Positions 8,661 to 17,598 of a stretch of 64,000 nucleotides of DNA are shown here, in pieces; the stretch's first letter is position 1; every line of letters begins with the position of its first letter. The stretch covers positions 24,177 to 88,176 of the forward strand of contig QHVM01000017.1 of the NCBI GenBank assembly GCA_003223555.1, written 5' to 3'. The notes beneath the pieces are model-generated. The model saw nothing but the letters and a program-made list of their open reading frames with translations, ran no database searches and was not told the origin of the DNA. The translations under genes and the position numbers were made by a program. The DNA is from Acidobacteriota bacterium (lineage in GTDB: Bacteria; Acidobacteriota; Vicinamibacteria; Fen-336).

Positions 8661-8865
8661 GCCCGAGCATCCCCCACCAGAGCCTCGTGGCCTGAGTCAC
8701 CGCACTACCCGCGTTGCCCGCTCAGAGGCCGCCAAGGCGTAGCACTCTCGCGTCACTCGCCATCCCCTGCGGGGTCCGGGAACGGATCGAATGGCCCGAA
8801 TCGCGCAAGAAAGATGTCCGGGGCCCGTCGGCTCGAACGTCGAAGAACTGGAGGAGGAGATGGAA

Positions 8866-9252
8866 ATGTCCAAGACCGGTTCCAGGATCCACATCACGCA
8901 GGTAGGGACGATAGGCATTCCCGTCGCCGACCAGGACCGGGCGCTCGCGTTCTACCTCGAGAAGCTTGGATTCGAGAAGCGCATCGACGTGCCTTATGGC
9001 AAGGGCGAACGCTGGGTCGAGGTCGCGCCGCCGGGTGCGGCGACGACGATCGCGCTCGTTCGCTCGCGTGAGGGGGGTCCAACCGGAATCGACACCCAGG
9101 TGCGCCTCACGACCAAGGATGCCGAGGCCGACCATGCGGCCCTGCGGGCCGGGGGCGTCGACGCGGACGCGGAGATCATGCGCTATCCGGTCCCGATGTT
9201 CGTGTTCCGCGACGCGGACGGCAATCGCCTCCGGATCGTCGAGCGAGACTGA
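8866..9252 (+). CDS. Glyoxalase/VOC-family protein
   Basis: 128 aa from ATG 8866, preferred over the track start because GGAGGAG lies just upstream. A single vicinal-oxygen-chelate domain: VGTIGIPVADQDRALAFYLEKLGF at the N-terminus, VEVAPPGAATTIALV in the middle, and FVFRDADGNRLRIVE at the end, where the last E is a usual metal ligand. Such small proteins act as dimers in isomerase, dioxygenase or drug-binding roles. Substrate is unknown. It stands alone between the repeat protein and the convergent rluD-like gene. The 205 bases before it (8661-8865) hold nothing I recognise beyond its ribosome-binding site. Confidence 0.87.
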   Translation: MSKTGSRIHITQVGTIGIPVADQDRALAFYLEKLGFEKRIDVPYGKGERWVEVAPPGAATTIALVRSREGGPTGIDTQVRLTTKDAEADHAALRAGGVDADAEIMRYPVPMFVFRDADGNRLRIVERD

Positions 9253-9285
9253 GAATGACCGCGCCGCACCGGCCGGGCGAAGGCC

Positions 9286-10257
9286 TCATCCGCTGAGGCA
9301 CTGGACCCGCAGGGCGGTCAGGAGGCGTTGCAGGTCGGGGGGCAGCGGGCTCTCGAAGAGGACCCGCTCGCCGGTGGCCGGATGGGTGAAGGCCAGCCGC
9401 GCGGCGTGGAGCGCCGGACGGTCGAGAGCTTCCAGCGCCGCGCGCGCCTGGGGCCGGCGCGACGCGGGCCGGCGCCGGCCGCCGTAGACGGGATCGCCGG
9501 CCACCGGATGGCCCAGAGCCGCCAGGTGGACGCGGATCTGGTGCGTGCGGCCGGTGGCGATGCGGACCCGAAGCAGCGCGGCGCCATCCAGCGCTTCCAC
9601 GAGCCGATAGGTCGATCGGGCCGCGCGGCCGCGGGGGGCGCGGACGGACATCCGCTTGCGGTGCAGCGGATCGCGGCCGATGGGGACCTCGATCGAGCCT
9701 TCGACCGCGCGAGGTTGCCCGAGCACGACCGCCAGGTACTCCTTCTCGACGCTCCGGCCCGCGAACTGCCGCGAGAGGGCCATGTGTGTCGCGTCGTCCT
9801 TGGCCACCACCAGCAGGCCCGAGGTCCCGCGGTCCAGCCGGTGGACGATTCCCGGCCGGAGGACGCCGCCGACGCCGGACAGGTCTCGCACCCGGTGGAG
9901 CAGCGCGTTCACGAGCGTGCCCGAAGACCGGCCGGCCCCCGGATGCACCACCAGCCCCGCCGGCTTGTCGACGACCAGCAGGTGGGAGTCCTCGTGAACG
10001 ACGGTCAGCGGGATGTCTTCCGGCCGCGGGATCGCCGGCGTGGGCGCGGGCAGGCGGAAGGAAACGGACTGGCCGCGCTTCAGCCTCAGCGAAGGCCGGG
10101 CCGGACGGCCGTCCACCCGGACGTGGCCGGCGGCGATGACCGCCTGGAGCCGGGCGCGGCTCAGCCCGGGCAGCGAGCGCGCCAGCCAGCGGTCGAGGCG
10201 CTCGCCGGCGCCGGCCTCGTCCACGGCGAGGTCCCGCGCGTCGGCCTCGGCGGTCAC
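9286..10257 (-). CDS. RluA-family pseudouridine synthase (RluD-like)
   Basis: 323 aa. Converts uridines to pseudouridine in rRNA; RluD in E. coli modifies helix 69 of 23S rRNA. An N-terminal S4 RNA-binding domain (about 17-65, LDRWLARSLPGLSRARLQAVIAAGHVRVDG) precedes the catalytic domain with the signature HRLDRGTSGLLVVAK, whose aspartate is the nucleophile. Also visible are DKPAGLVVHPG and TGRTHQIRVHLA. It lies seven bases after lgt and is the last gene of an ileS-lspA-lgt-rluD run. The exact rRNA target is inferred from domain layout only. Confidence 0.9.
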   Translation of the reverse strand: MTAEADARDLAVDEAGAGERLDRWLARSLPGLSRARLQAVIAAGHVRVDGRPARPSLRLKRGQSVSFRLPAPTPAIPRPEDIPLTVVHEDSHLLVVDKPAGLVVHPGAGRSSGTLVNALLHRVRDLSGVGGVLRPGIVHRLDRGTSGLLVVAKDDATHMALSRQFAGRSVEKEYLAVVLGQPRAVEGSIEVPIGRDPLHRKRMSVRAPRGRAARSTYRLVEALDGAALLRVRIATGRTHQIRVHLAALGHPVAGDPVYGGRRRPASRRPQARAALEALDRPALHAARLAFTHPATGERVLFESPLPPDLQRLLTALRVQCLSG

Positions 10258-10264
10258 GGCAGGG

Positions 10265-11014
10265 TCAGGAGGTGGCGGCGGCGGCCGGGGGCTGCTCCTT
10301 GCGGAGCACGTAGGGATAGAGGAACAGGACCGCCAGCACCATGAGGATGGCGATGAACTGCGAGGTCGAGAGCCAGCCGCCGAGCACCATCCCGCGGGCG
10401 GCGTCGCCGCGGTAGAACTCGATGACGAAGCGGGCGACGGCGTAGAGGAAGACGTAGGCCAGCGCCACCTGGCCGTCGAAGCGCTTCCGGCCCCAGAGCC
10501 AGCTCAGGAAGATGAAGATGGCCAGGGTGGCCAGCGACTCGTAGAGCTGGGTGGGGTGCAGGGGGGTGTCGAGGGGCGTCCCCACCTGCCGGGTCGCGTA
10601 CACGTCGTGGAAGGTCACCGCCCACGGGACGTCGGCGGGACGGCCGTAGCAGCAGCCGGCCGCGAAGCAGCCCAGCCGTCCGATGGACTGGCCGATCGCC
10701 ACCCCGGGCGCCAGGACGTCGGCCGTGCGCCATCCGTCCAGGTGGTGCCGCCGGGCGAACCACCACGCCACCGGGAAGGCGCCGAGCAGGCCGCCGTAGA
10801 AGACACCGCCGCTCTGCAGCAGGCCGAAGATCTCGCCCGCGTGCTTCGAGTAGTAGGGCCACTCGACGACCAGGAGGAGGAGCTTCGCCCCCACCAGGCC
10901 CCCGATGAGCACGTAGACGGCCATGTCGGTGATGAGCGTGCCGTCGAGCCCGGCCTTCTTCGCCCGCAGGCTGACGACCCACAGCCCGGCCAGGAAGGCG
11001 AGGGCCAGCAGCAC
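10265..11014 (-). CDS. lgt: Prolipoprotein diacylglyceryl transferase (apparent frameshift at N-terminus)
   Basis: Transfers diacylglycerol from phosphatidylglycerol to the lipobox cysteine in the inner membrane. Signatures: GGVFYGGLLGA, GQSIGRLGCFAAGCCYG, HPTQLYES and ARFVIEFYRGD, with about seven transmembrane helices. The annotated GTG at 11014 gives 249 aa but cuts off the conserved PLHTYG segment, which is present in frame upstream without any start codon. An ATG at 11039, directly after the lspA stop, comes into frame if one base is removed from the C4 run at 11031-11034, giving MYPLHTYGVLLAL. The intact gene is therefore probably 10265-11039 with a one-base error or mutation. Confidence 0.92.
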   Translation of the reverse strand: MLLALAFLAGLWVVSLRAKKAGLDGTLITDMAVYVLIGGLVGAKLLLLVVEWPYYSKHAGEIFGLLQSGGVFYGGLLGAFPVAWWFARRHHLDGWRTADVLAPGVAIGQSIGRLGCFAAGCCYGRPADVPWAVTFHDVYATRQVGTPLDTPLHPTQLYESLATLAIFIFLSWLWGRKRFDGQVALAYVFLYAVARFVIEFYRGDAARGMVLGGWLSTSQFIAILMVLAVLFLYPYVLRKEQPPAAAATS

Positions 11015-11039
11015 GCCATAGGTGTGGAGCGGGGTACAT

Positions 11040-11639
11040 CTACTCCGACCGTCCGGCGGAGGATGTCGCGACCTGGGGCGGGCCGGCTTCGCCGGAGCTG
11101 CGCTCCAGCGTCGGCGGGCCCGGCTCGACGCGGGGAGCCTGCGGTGTCTCGCCCGCCTGGGGCTGGCGGAGGATGTCGGCGACGAGGAGGACGACGCCGA
11201 CGCTGATCGCCGAGTCGGCGACGTTGAAGGCCGGCCAATGGTGGGCGCCCCAGTACGCGTCGACGAAGTCGATGACGTAGCCGAGGCGGGCGCGGTCGAG
11301 AAGGTTGCCGAGCGCTCCGCCCATGATGAGGGCCAGCGCGGTCTGGGGGAGGCGGTTCCGGGCGGGCAGCCGCCAGGCGTAGGCGGCGATGGCGCCCAGG
11401 GCGGCCAGGCTCACGACCGCGAACAGCAGCGACTGGTACGGAAGGTCGGCCTCGGAGAGGATCCCGAACGCGGCCCCGCGGTTCTGCACGTAAGTCAGGC
11501 GGAGCACGCCGTCGACGAGGAGGCGGCTCTCGTGCAGGCTCATCAGGCGGTCGACGAGCATCTTCGTGACCTGGTCGAGCGCGACCACCAGGGCGGCCAC
11601 GACGACGTAGAAGGCGCGGCGCGGCCCCGCGGGCTTCAC
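11040..11639 (-). CDS. lspA: Lipoprotein signal peptidase
   Basis: 199 aa from GTG 11639, which overlaps the ileS stop as GTGA; the track ORF running to 12437 is an antisense extension. Cleaves signal peptides of diacylglyceryl-modified prolipoproteins. It has four transmembrane helices (AFYVVVAALVVALDQ, SLLFAVVSLAALGAIAAYA, TALALIMGGALGNLLD, AISVGVVLLVADIL) and the catalytic aspartates in GNLLDRARLGYVIDF and FNVADSAI. The C-terminal tail after residue 160 is an unusually long Pro/Glu-rich extension. Its stop directly abuts the probable lgt ATG, pairing the two lipoprotein-processing enzymes. Confidence 0.93.
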   Translation of the reverse strand: MKPAGPRRAFYVVVAALVVALDQVTKMLVDRLMSLHESRLLVDGVLRLTYVQNRGAAFGILSEADLPYQSLLFAVVSLAALGAIAAYAWRLPARNRLPQTALALIMGGALGNLLDRARLGYVIDFVDAYWGAHHWPAFNVADSAISVGVVLLVADILRQPQAGETPQAPRVEPGPPTLERSSGEAGPPQVATSSAGRSE

Positions 11640-14461
11640 CGGACCTCCCGCCCCGCCAGCACCGCGTCGCACCGCTCGCACACGCCGGGATGGGCGAGGC
11701 GGCCGACGTTCTCGGAGTACGTCCAGCAGCGCTCGCACTTGCGCCCGGGCGCCCGCGAGACGCTCACCGCCACGGCGCCCTCGGCTTCGCCCAGCTCGAC
11801 GCGGCTCACGATGAAGAGGTTGGCCAGGTTGCCGGGGAAAGCCGGACCCTTCTCCTCGTAGGCCCGTAGCCGGGCGAGCGTCGATCGAGGGGCGGCGATC
11901 CTCACCTTCGCTTCGAGACTGGAGCCGATCTGCTTGGTCGCGCGGGCCAGCTCGAGCTGCTTCAGGACCTCGTCCCTCACCGGGAAGAGCCTCTCCGACC
12001 AGTCGAGGACCACCCCATGGTCCGCCCCCGGCGCCTTCGCGGGGAAGACCTGCTCGTGGACCGACCCCTCGGATCCGGGGACGAAGGACCAGACCTCGTC
12101 CGCGGTGAAGGGCAGGATCGGCGCGACGAGGCGGGTCAGGTCCGACGCGATCCGGCAAAGAACCGTCTGGGCGGACCGGCGGCGCACGCCGGACGCCGAA
12201 TCGCAGTACAGCCTGTCCTTGAGGACGTCCAGGTAGACCGATGAGATGCCGGCGCAGTAGTCGATGAGCTCGTGGTAGACGATGTGGTACTCGTTGCCTT
12301 GGTAGGCGTCGAGGACGCGGTCCTTGAACATCGTGTGGTTCATCAAGGCGTACTCGTCGATCTCCTCGAGCCGGTCCTCCGGCACCGCGTCCCGGAGGGG
12401 GTCGAAGTCGTAGAGGTTCGAGAGCAGGTAGCGGCACGTGTTGCGCACCTTCCGGTACGCCTCGGCCACCCGCTTGATCATCTCGTCGGAGAAGGGCATG
12501 TCATCGCGATAGTCGACCATGCTCACCCACAGCCGCAGGATCTCGGCCCCGTAGGTGTTGATGAGCTTCTGGGTGTCCACGTCGTTGCCCAGGCTCTTGG
12601 AGATCTTCTTGCCCTCCGCGTCCACCGTGAAGCCGTGGGTGATGACCTGCCGGTACGGAGCCCGGCCGCGAGTGGCCACCGCGATCAGCAGGGAGGAATG
12701 GAACCAGCCCCGATGCTGGTCGCTGCCTTCCAGGTACACGTCCGCCGGCCAGCCCAGGCCGCGCTGCTGGAGGACGGCGGCGTGGGAGGAGCCGGAGTCG
12801 AACCACACGTCGAGGATGTCCCGCTCCTTCTCGAAGTCCTCGCCGTCGCACGACGGGCACCGCGTGCCGGGCGGCAGCAGCTCGGGCGCCTCCCGCTCGT
12901 ACCACGCGTCGGCGCTCTGCTTCTCGAAGACGTCGGCCACGCGCCGCGCGGCCGCGCCGGTGAGGAACGGCGTCCGGCAGCCGCGGCAGTAGAAGGCGGG
13001 GATGGGCACGCCCCACAGCCTCTGGCGCGAGATGCACCAGTCGGGGCGGGTCGCGATCATGTTGCGGATCCGCTCCTGGCCCCAGGCCGGGTACCACTCG
13101 ACCCCGTCCACCGCCTTCAGGGCCTGCTCGCGGAAGCCCTTCTCGTCGAGGGCGATGAACCACTGCTCGGTGGCCCGGAAGATGATCGGGTTCTTGCAGC
13201 GCCAGCAGATCGGATAGGAGTGCCTCTCCTTGCCGGAGGAGAGCAGCGCCCCGCGCTCGTCCAGGTGCCGGACGATCGCCGGGTTGGCGTCGAAGACCTT
13301 CTGCCCGGCGAAGCCCTCCACCTCGGGCAGGAAGCGGCCGGCCTCGTTCACCGGGCAATAGATGTCGAGGCCGTAGCGCACGCCGGTCAGGTAGTCGTCC
13401 CAGCCGTGGCCGGGAGCGGTGTGCACGACGCCGGTGCCGGCGTCGAGGGTGACGTAGTCGCCGAGCACCCCGGGAGAGTCGCGGTCGATCCAGGGGTGGC
13501 GGAAGCGGAGCCCTTCCAGCTCGGCGCCCCTCACGACGGCCAGCGGAGCGCCAAGGCGGGGCCCGTTCCACCTCGCCACCGACGCCTCCTTGAGGCCGGT
13601 CGCGAGCAGGTACACCTCCGGCGATCCCTCGACCGGATAGAAGCCGTACTCCAGCTCGGGATGGAAGGCCAGGGCGAGGTTGGCCGGAAGCGTCCACGGC
13701 GTCGTCGTCCAGATGACCGCCCAGACCTTCGTCCCCTTCAGCGCCGGGTAGCGCTGCGCGAGCCGGTCGTGCTCGGCGGGCGCGAGCGGGAAGCGCACGT
13801 CGATCGACGGGCTGACGTGGTGCTCGTCGTACTCCACCTCCGCCTCGGCGAGGGCGGTGCGGTCGGAGATGCACCAGTGGACGGACTTCTTGGCTTTGTA
13901 CACGAGGCCCTTGTCCACGAACTCGGCCAGCTCGCGCAGGATGGTCGCCTGGTAGGACGGGTTCATCGTCAGGTACGGCTCGTCCCATTCGCCCAGGATC
14001 CCCAGCCGCTCGAACTCGGCGCGCTGGATGGCCACGAACTTCTCGGCATAGGCCCGGCAGGCCCGGCGGAAGGCCACCGGCGTCATGTCCTTCTTCTTCG
14101 TACCCAGCTCCCGGTCCACCTGCAGCTCGATCGGCAACCCGTGGCAGTCCCACCCGGGAACATAGGGCGCGTCGCGGCCGGCCATGGCGTGGCTGCGCAC
14201 GACGACGTCCTTCAGGATCTTGTTGAGCACGGTGCCGAGGTGGATGTGGCCGTTGGCGTAGGGCGGCCCGTCGTGGAGGACGAAGATGGGATCGCCCCGG
14301 TGCGCCGCCCGGACCCGGCCGTAGAGGTCTTCCGCCTTCCACTGCGCGAGCCTCCGCGGCTCCGACTGGGGCAGGTTCGCCTTCATCGGGAAGTCCGTGC
14401 GGGGGAGGTTGAGGGTGGACTTGAGGTCTTCCGCGGTCGTCAAAACAACCCAGCCTAACAT
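11636..14461 (-). CDS. ileS: Isoleucyl-tRNA synthetase
   Basis: 941 aa, a normal bacterial length. Class I synthetase charging tRNA-Ile. It has the HIGH motif (HIHLG, near 86), the editing domain in the first half, KISKS (KMSKS loop, near 620) and a C-terminal zinc knuckle CERCW...CERCDAV. The typical opening LNLPRTDFPMKANLP begins near residue 18. The true start may be the TTG at 14443 instead of ATG 14461; neither has a convincing Shine-Dalgarno. It is the first gene of the ileS-lspA-lgt-rluD run. Confidence 0.96.
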   Translation of the reverse strand: MLGWVVLTTAEDLKSTLNLPRTDFPMKANLPQSEPRRLAQWKAEDLYGRVRAAHRGDPIFVLHDGPPYANGHIHLGTVLNKILKDVVVRSHAMAGRDAPYVPGWDCHGLPIELQVDRELGTKKKDMTPVAFRRACRAYAEKFVAIQRAEFERLGILGEWDEPYLTMNPSYQATILRELAEFVDKGLVYKAKKSVHWCISDRTALAEAEVEYDEHHVSPSIDVRFPLAPAEHDRLAQRYPALKGTKVWAVIWTTTPWTLPANLALAFHPELEYGFYPVEGSPEVYLLATGLKEASVARWNGPRLGAPLAVVRGAELEGLRFRHPWIDRDSPGVLGDYVTLDAGTGVVHTAPGHGWDDYLTGVRYGLDIYCPVNEAGRFLPEVEGFAGQKVFDANPAIVRHLDERGALLSSGKERHSYPICWRCKNPIIFRATEQWFIALDEKGFREQALKAVDGVEWYPAWGQERIRNMIATRPDWCISRQRLWGVPIPAFYCRGCRTPFLTGAAARRVADVFEKQSADAWYEREAPELLPPGTRCPSCDGEDFEKERDILDVWFDSGSSHAAVLQQRGLGWPADVYLEGSDQHRGWFHSSLLIAVATRGRAPYRQVITHGFTVDAEGKKISKSLGNDVDTQKLINTYGAEILRLWVSMVDYRDDMPFSDEMIKRVAEAYRKVRNTCRYLLSNLYDFDPLRDAVPEDRLEEIDEYALMNHTMFKDRVLDAYQGNEYHIVYHELIDYCAGISSVYLDVLKDRLYCDSASGVRRRSAQTVLCRIASDLTRLVAPILPFTADEVWSFVPGSEGSVHEQVFPAKAPGADHGVVLDWSERLFPVRDEVLKQLELARATKQIGSSLEAKVRIAAPRSTLARLRAYEEKGPAFPGNLANLFIVSRVELGEAEGAVAVSVSRAPGRKCERCWTYSENVGRLAHPGVCERCDAVLAGREVR

Positions 14462-14559
14462 GCTCGCGGAAAACCCGTCAAATCAGCGCGCTAGCGACCT
14501 TTTTTGGACCTGGCGTGGCCGGGCTTCGGCTAGAATCGGCCCAAAAGGAGCCTATCCCG

Positions 14560-14754
14560 ATGAGAAGATCCCGCGTCCTGCCGGCCCTCGTCCTGGCCAC
14601 CTTGACCATGCTCGTCGCTTGCACCAAGGGCGACGAGTGCGACAAGTGCAGCAGCGACAAGGACTGCAAGGAGGGCTTCTTCTGCTCCGAGTTCAACGAC
14701 GGCAGCCACCGCTGCGGCTCCGGCGTCGGCGCGACGACCTGCCGCGTTCGTTAG
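14560..14754 (+). CDS. Small cysteine-rich lipoprotein
   Basis: 64 aa from ATG 14560, preceded by AAGGAG with nine-base spacing. The signal peptide ends in LVAC, a good lipobox, so it should be a processed lipoprotein of about 45 residues. The mature part has seven further cysteines (CDKCSSDKDCKEGFFC, then C near HRCGSG and TTCRV). The KCSSDKDC...GFFC spacing resembles the short secreted Dickkopf/EGF-like knots often seen in myxobacterial and acidobacterial proteins. Probably disulfide-bonded. Function unknown. Read divergently from ileS. Confidence 0.8.
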   Translation: MRRSRVLPALVLATLTMLVACTKGDECDKCSSDKDCKEGFFCSEFNDGSHRCGSGVGATTCRVR

Positions 14755-14770
14755 GGCGTGTTCCCGATGC

Positions 14771-15625
14771 TCAGCGCTCGGGCTGGGCGGGCGCCATGCG
14801 CACGCCCGCGCCCACGATCGGGACGCGCGGCTGCAGCCCGCCGGTGGGGAGCAGCAGCGCGAGGCCGGCGCCGATCATTCCCACCACGACCGTGTAGATG
14901 GGCCAGAACACCAGCTGCGGCAGCAGGGTGAGGTAGAAGAGCTGTGCGAAGCTGCCGGAGGCGAACTCGTACCAGCGTGCGCTCAGCGGGTTCTTTACGT
15001 AGACCAGGGCGGACACGTCGTAGTGGGAGCCGAGGTGCCAGGCCGTGGCGAGCACGGACAGCAGGGCCACCAGGCCCCGCACCACCAGGCCGTAGACGAG
15101 GAGGGCTCCCGCCACGGCTCCCAGGCCGCGCCCTTCCTTCCTCGCGCTGACGGCGAAGAACGCGCCCACGATCGGGGCGAGCCACGTGACGCCCATGGGC
15201 CGCGTCCAGCTCGCGGGCGCGGCGGCCTTTTCCAGCGCGAACCGCGCCACGGTCACGAGCAGGCTCAGCGCGATCGCGGCGGCCATCCACCGCCTGCCCA
15301 GCCGGCCCGCGGCCCGGTCGCTCACGGCCAGGCCGGCCGTCCCCAGCAGGAGGCACACCCCGGTCATGACGTAATAGCGCAAGCTGGCCGAGGCCGAGGC
15401 CTGCTCGGTGACGTAGGCGGGACCGAGGATCACGACCGCGGTCGTCGAGGCCTCCCGGTGGCCCTCGGCGCGGAGGGCCCAGAGGAGGAACAGCACGCCC
15501 AGGGCGCTCGTCAGCAGGGCCAGCCCGCGCCGCCAGGGCCCCGGCAGGCGTCCCCACCACAACACGGCGGCGGCCGCGGCGGACACGCCGGCCAGCGTGA
15601 CGATCCGGTCCAGCAAGAGTGGCAC
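14771..15625 (-). CDS. Multi-pass membrane protein, unknown function
   Basis: 284 aa from GTG 15625. This start is preferred because a hydrophobic helix begins at once (VPLLLDRIVTLAGVSAAAAAVLWWG) and a -10-like TATACT (15637-15632) ends six bases before it, suggesting a leaderless message. The track ORF begins 69 bases earlier. Seven to eight hydrophobic helices are visible, with charged loops such as SARKEGRG. The C-terminus ends in a Pro/Arg-rich tail. No family is recognised. It is convergent with the small lipoprotein gene, separated by 16 bases. Confidence 0.65.
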   Translation of the reverse strand: MPLLLDRIVTLAGVSAAAAAVLWWGRLPGPWRRGLALLTSALGVLFLLWALRAEGHREASTTAVVILGPAYVTEQASASASLRYYVMTGVCLLLGTAGLAVSDRAAGRLGRRWMAAAIALSLLVTVARFALEKAAAPASWTRPMGVTWLAPIVGAFFAVSARKEGRGLGAVAGALLVYGLVVRGLVALLSVLATAWHLGSHYDVSALVYVKNPLSARWYEFASGSFAQLFYLTLLPQLVFWPIYTVVVGMIGAGLALLLPTGGLQPRVPIVGAGVRMAPAQPER

Positions 15626-15778
15626 GCGGGGAGTATACACGTCCCTCGACAGACCACGGAAAGCTCCATCGACCCCGCCGAACGCCTTCCTCACGACCGC
15701 CGCCTACGCGATCAAGGGAACGCCTTACCATGAAGAGGTGTCGCGTCGCCTGAAGGGCCGGAGGCCGATGGGCCGACC

Positions 15779-16738
15779 GTGCCGGGTGCGTGCGTGAGCG
15801 GCGAAGCGAGGGCCGCCGCTCTCGAGCCGCGGCTGTCGTGGGTCGGCTGGTGCTGCTCGTACTGCTCGGCCCCGCTGGAGGTCCACGCCCACGGCCTCTT
15901 CTGCCGCGCCGAAGGCCGCTGGTTCGCCACCCTGGACGGCGTCCACCGCCTGCTGCCCGAGGACCGCCGGCGCGAGCTGGCCCCGGCGGTGGAGATGTAC
16001 CAGCGAGTGCGGCGCGACGATGGCTGGCGCGCGCACCCCGGGCTGCCGGAAGTGCCGCGCGGCGATCGGCATGCGGCCGTCTGGCGCCAGCGCTCGGCGC
16101 GCTTCGAGCAGGCCGTCTCTCTCGTGCGCGCGCGACTGGGTCCGGGACCCTGGCGGGTGCTCGACGTCGGCGCGGGTTGCTGCTGGGCCTCCGCCCGGCT
16201 GCTCCGGGCGGGCCACCGCACGGCCGCGGTGGACGTGAGCCTCGACGCGGAGGACGGCCTGCGCGCGGCGCCGCTGCTCGTCCCGTCCGGCTGCGTGCTG
16301 GAGCGGGCCGAGGCGGACATGGAGGCGATCCCGATCGAGCCCGCCGCGTTCGACCTCGTCCTCGCCGCGGCTTCGCTGCACCACGCCCCGCGTCCGGGCC
16401 GGACCCTGATCGAGCTGCGGCGGGTCACCCGCCGCGACGGGTTGCTCCTCGTCCTCGACTCGCCGGTGTACCGCCGCCGGCCGGACGGCGAGGCCATGGT
16501 CGCCGCGCGGATGCGCGCCCAGGCGCGCCGGTACGGGGTGGCGATGGACCGCGAGCGCCAGTCCGGCTACCTGGTGCGGGACGAGCTGCCCGACCTGTTC
16601 CGCTCGACCGGCTGGTCGCTCGAGGTGCACGGCTGGCCCGGTCCGTTCCGTGAATGGGCGCGCGACATGGTCGAGATCCCGCGCCGCGGCCGGCGCACCG
16701 CCCGCTTCCCGATCCTGCTCGCCCGGCGCGATGGCTAG
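15779..16738 (+). CDS. SAM-dependent methyltransferase with N-terminal zinc-ribbon-like segment
   Basis: 319 aa (GTG start; a second GTG at 15794 is equally possible). The N-terminus has a Trm112-like cysteine cluster (CCSYCSAPLEVHAHGLFC, then GRWFATLDGVHRLLP). A class I methyltransferase domain follows: VLDVGAGCCWASARLL (motif I), VDVSLDAEDG (motif II), AFDLVLAAASLHH (motif IV). The motif I loop is slightly unusual, with CCW where GTG-type residues are common. It overlaps the next methyltransferase by eight bases. Substrate unknown; lipid or glycan modification is only a guess. Confidence 0.82.
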   Translation: MPGACVSGEARAAALEPRLSWVGWCCSYCSAPLEVHAHGLFCRAEGRWFATLDGVHRLLPEDRRRELAPAVEMYQRVRRDDGWRAHPGLPEVPRGDRHAAVWRQRSARFEQAVSLVRARLGPGPWRVLDVGAGCCWASARLLRAGHRTAAVDVSLDAEDGLRAAPLLVPSGCVLERAEADMEAIPIEPAAFDLVLAAASLHHAPRPGRTLIELRRVTRRDGLLLVLDSPVYRRRPDGEAMVAARMRAQARRYGVAMDRERQSGYLVRDELPDLFRSTGWSLEVHGWPGPFREWARDMVEIPRRGRRTARFPILLARRDG

Positions 16739-17507
16739 CGGGCCGGCGGTCGAGGCGTTCGACCGCGAAGCGGAGGACTACGACCGCGACTTCGGCCGCA
16801 ACCCGGCCGGCCTGCTCTTCCGGCACGCGTTCCAGGAGGCGCTGCGGCGGCTCCTCGCCCCGGGCGACCGCGTGCTCGACCTGGGCTGCGGCACCGGCGA
16901 CGACGCGCTCTTCCTGGCCGGCCTCGGCATGGACGTCCTCGGCATCGATCCGTCGCCGGCGATGATCGCCCGCGCCCGGGCCAAGGCCGCCGAGCGCGGA
17001 GCGGCGGCCGCCCGGGCGCGGTTCGAGGTGGAGCGCGCGGAGGACGCCGGCGATCTGGCCGGGCCGTACGACGCCGCCTACTCGAACTTCGGGGCGCTCA
17101 ACTGCGCCGACCTGGAACGCGTCGGTGACGGGCTCGGCCGAGCGCTCCGCCCGGGCGCGCCGGTCATGCTCTGCCTCTTCGGCCGGCGGCCGCTGCCCGC
17201 GATGCTGGAGCGCGGCCTCACCGGCCGCGCCGGTGTGCGCCCGCGCAGCCAGACGCGCGTCGGCGGAATGCCGTTCCCGGTCACGTACCCGACCCGCAGC
17301 CAGGTCAGGCGCCTCCTGGGCCCGGCCTTCGAGTGGCGCAAGGCCTGGGCCCTCGGCGTCATCGTGCCCGGGCCGGGCCACGCGGATTGGGCCTTCCGCC
17401 ACCCGCAGGCCTTCGGCCTCCTGGCGGCGATCGAGGGCCTCGTTCACGCCTGGCCGGTGGTGCGGGACCTCGGCGACCATCTCGTCCTCGAGGGCCGACG
17501 CCGTTGA
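16731..17507 (+). CDS. Class I SAM-dependent methyltransferase
   Basis: 258 aa from ATG 16731, which lies inside the end of the preceding gene; the longer track ORF is read-through. Motif I is VLDLGCGTGDDALFLA, followed by GIDPSPAMIARARAKA and YDAAYSNFGALNC. The C-terminal half has hydrophobic stretches (WALGVIVPGPGHADWAF) of the kind seen in ubiquinone or glycolipid methyltransferases. The pairing with an unrelated methyltransferase in one transcript suggests two steps of one small-molecule or lipid pathway. Substrate unknown. Confidence 0.85.
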   Translation: MASGPAVEAFDREAEDYDRDFGRNPAGLLFRHAFQEALRRLLAPGDRVLDLGCGTGDDALFLAGLGMDVLGIDPSPAMIARARAKAAERGAAAARARFEVERAEDAGDLAGPYDAAYSNFGALNCADLERVGDGLGRALRPGAPVMLCLFGRRPLPAMLERGLTGRAGVRPRSQTRVGGMPFPVTYPTRSQVRRLLGPAFEWRKAWALGVIVPGPGHADWAFRHPQAFGLLAAIEGLVHAWPVVRDLGDHLVLEGRRR

Positions 17508-17557
17508 GGTCCACGCCGCGCTTGCCGATAGGCGACCGGGGCCTGTGGGAGCGCGCA

Positions 17558-17576
17558 GCTCGCCGCGCAGGCGAGC
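17558..17576 (+). terminator. Strong hairpin after the methyltransferase pair
   Basis: GCTCGCC-GCGCA-GGCGAGC, seven perfect pairs with a five-base loop, 51 bases after the methyltransferase stop. No U-tract follows. It sits just upstream of the GAF-gene promoter and may insulate it. Confidence 0.4.
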
Positions 17577-17598
17577 GGCCCGCCGGGGCCGCGAACGT

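Noticed and set aside
12272-14458. 728-aa plus-strand ORF
   Set aside because: Antisense shadow of ileS.
14504-14536. TTGGAC...TAGAAT as a promoter for the small lipoprotein
   Set aside because: The spacing is 21 bases, too long for a standard sigma-70 promoter; only the TAGAAT -10 is plausible.
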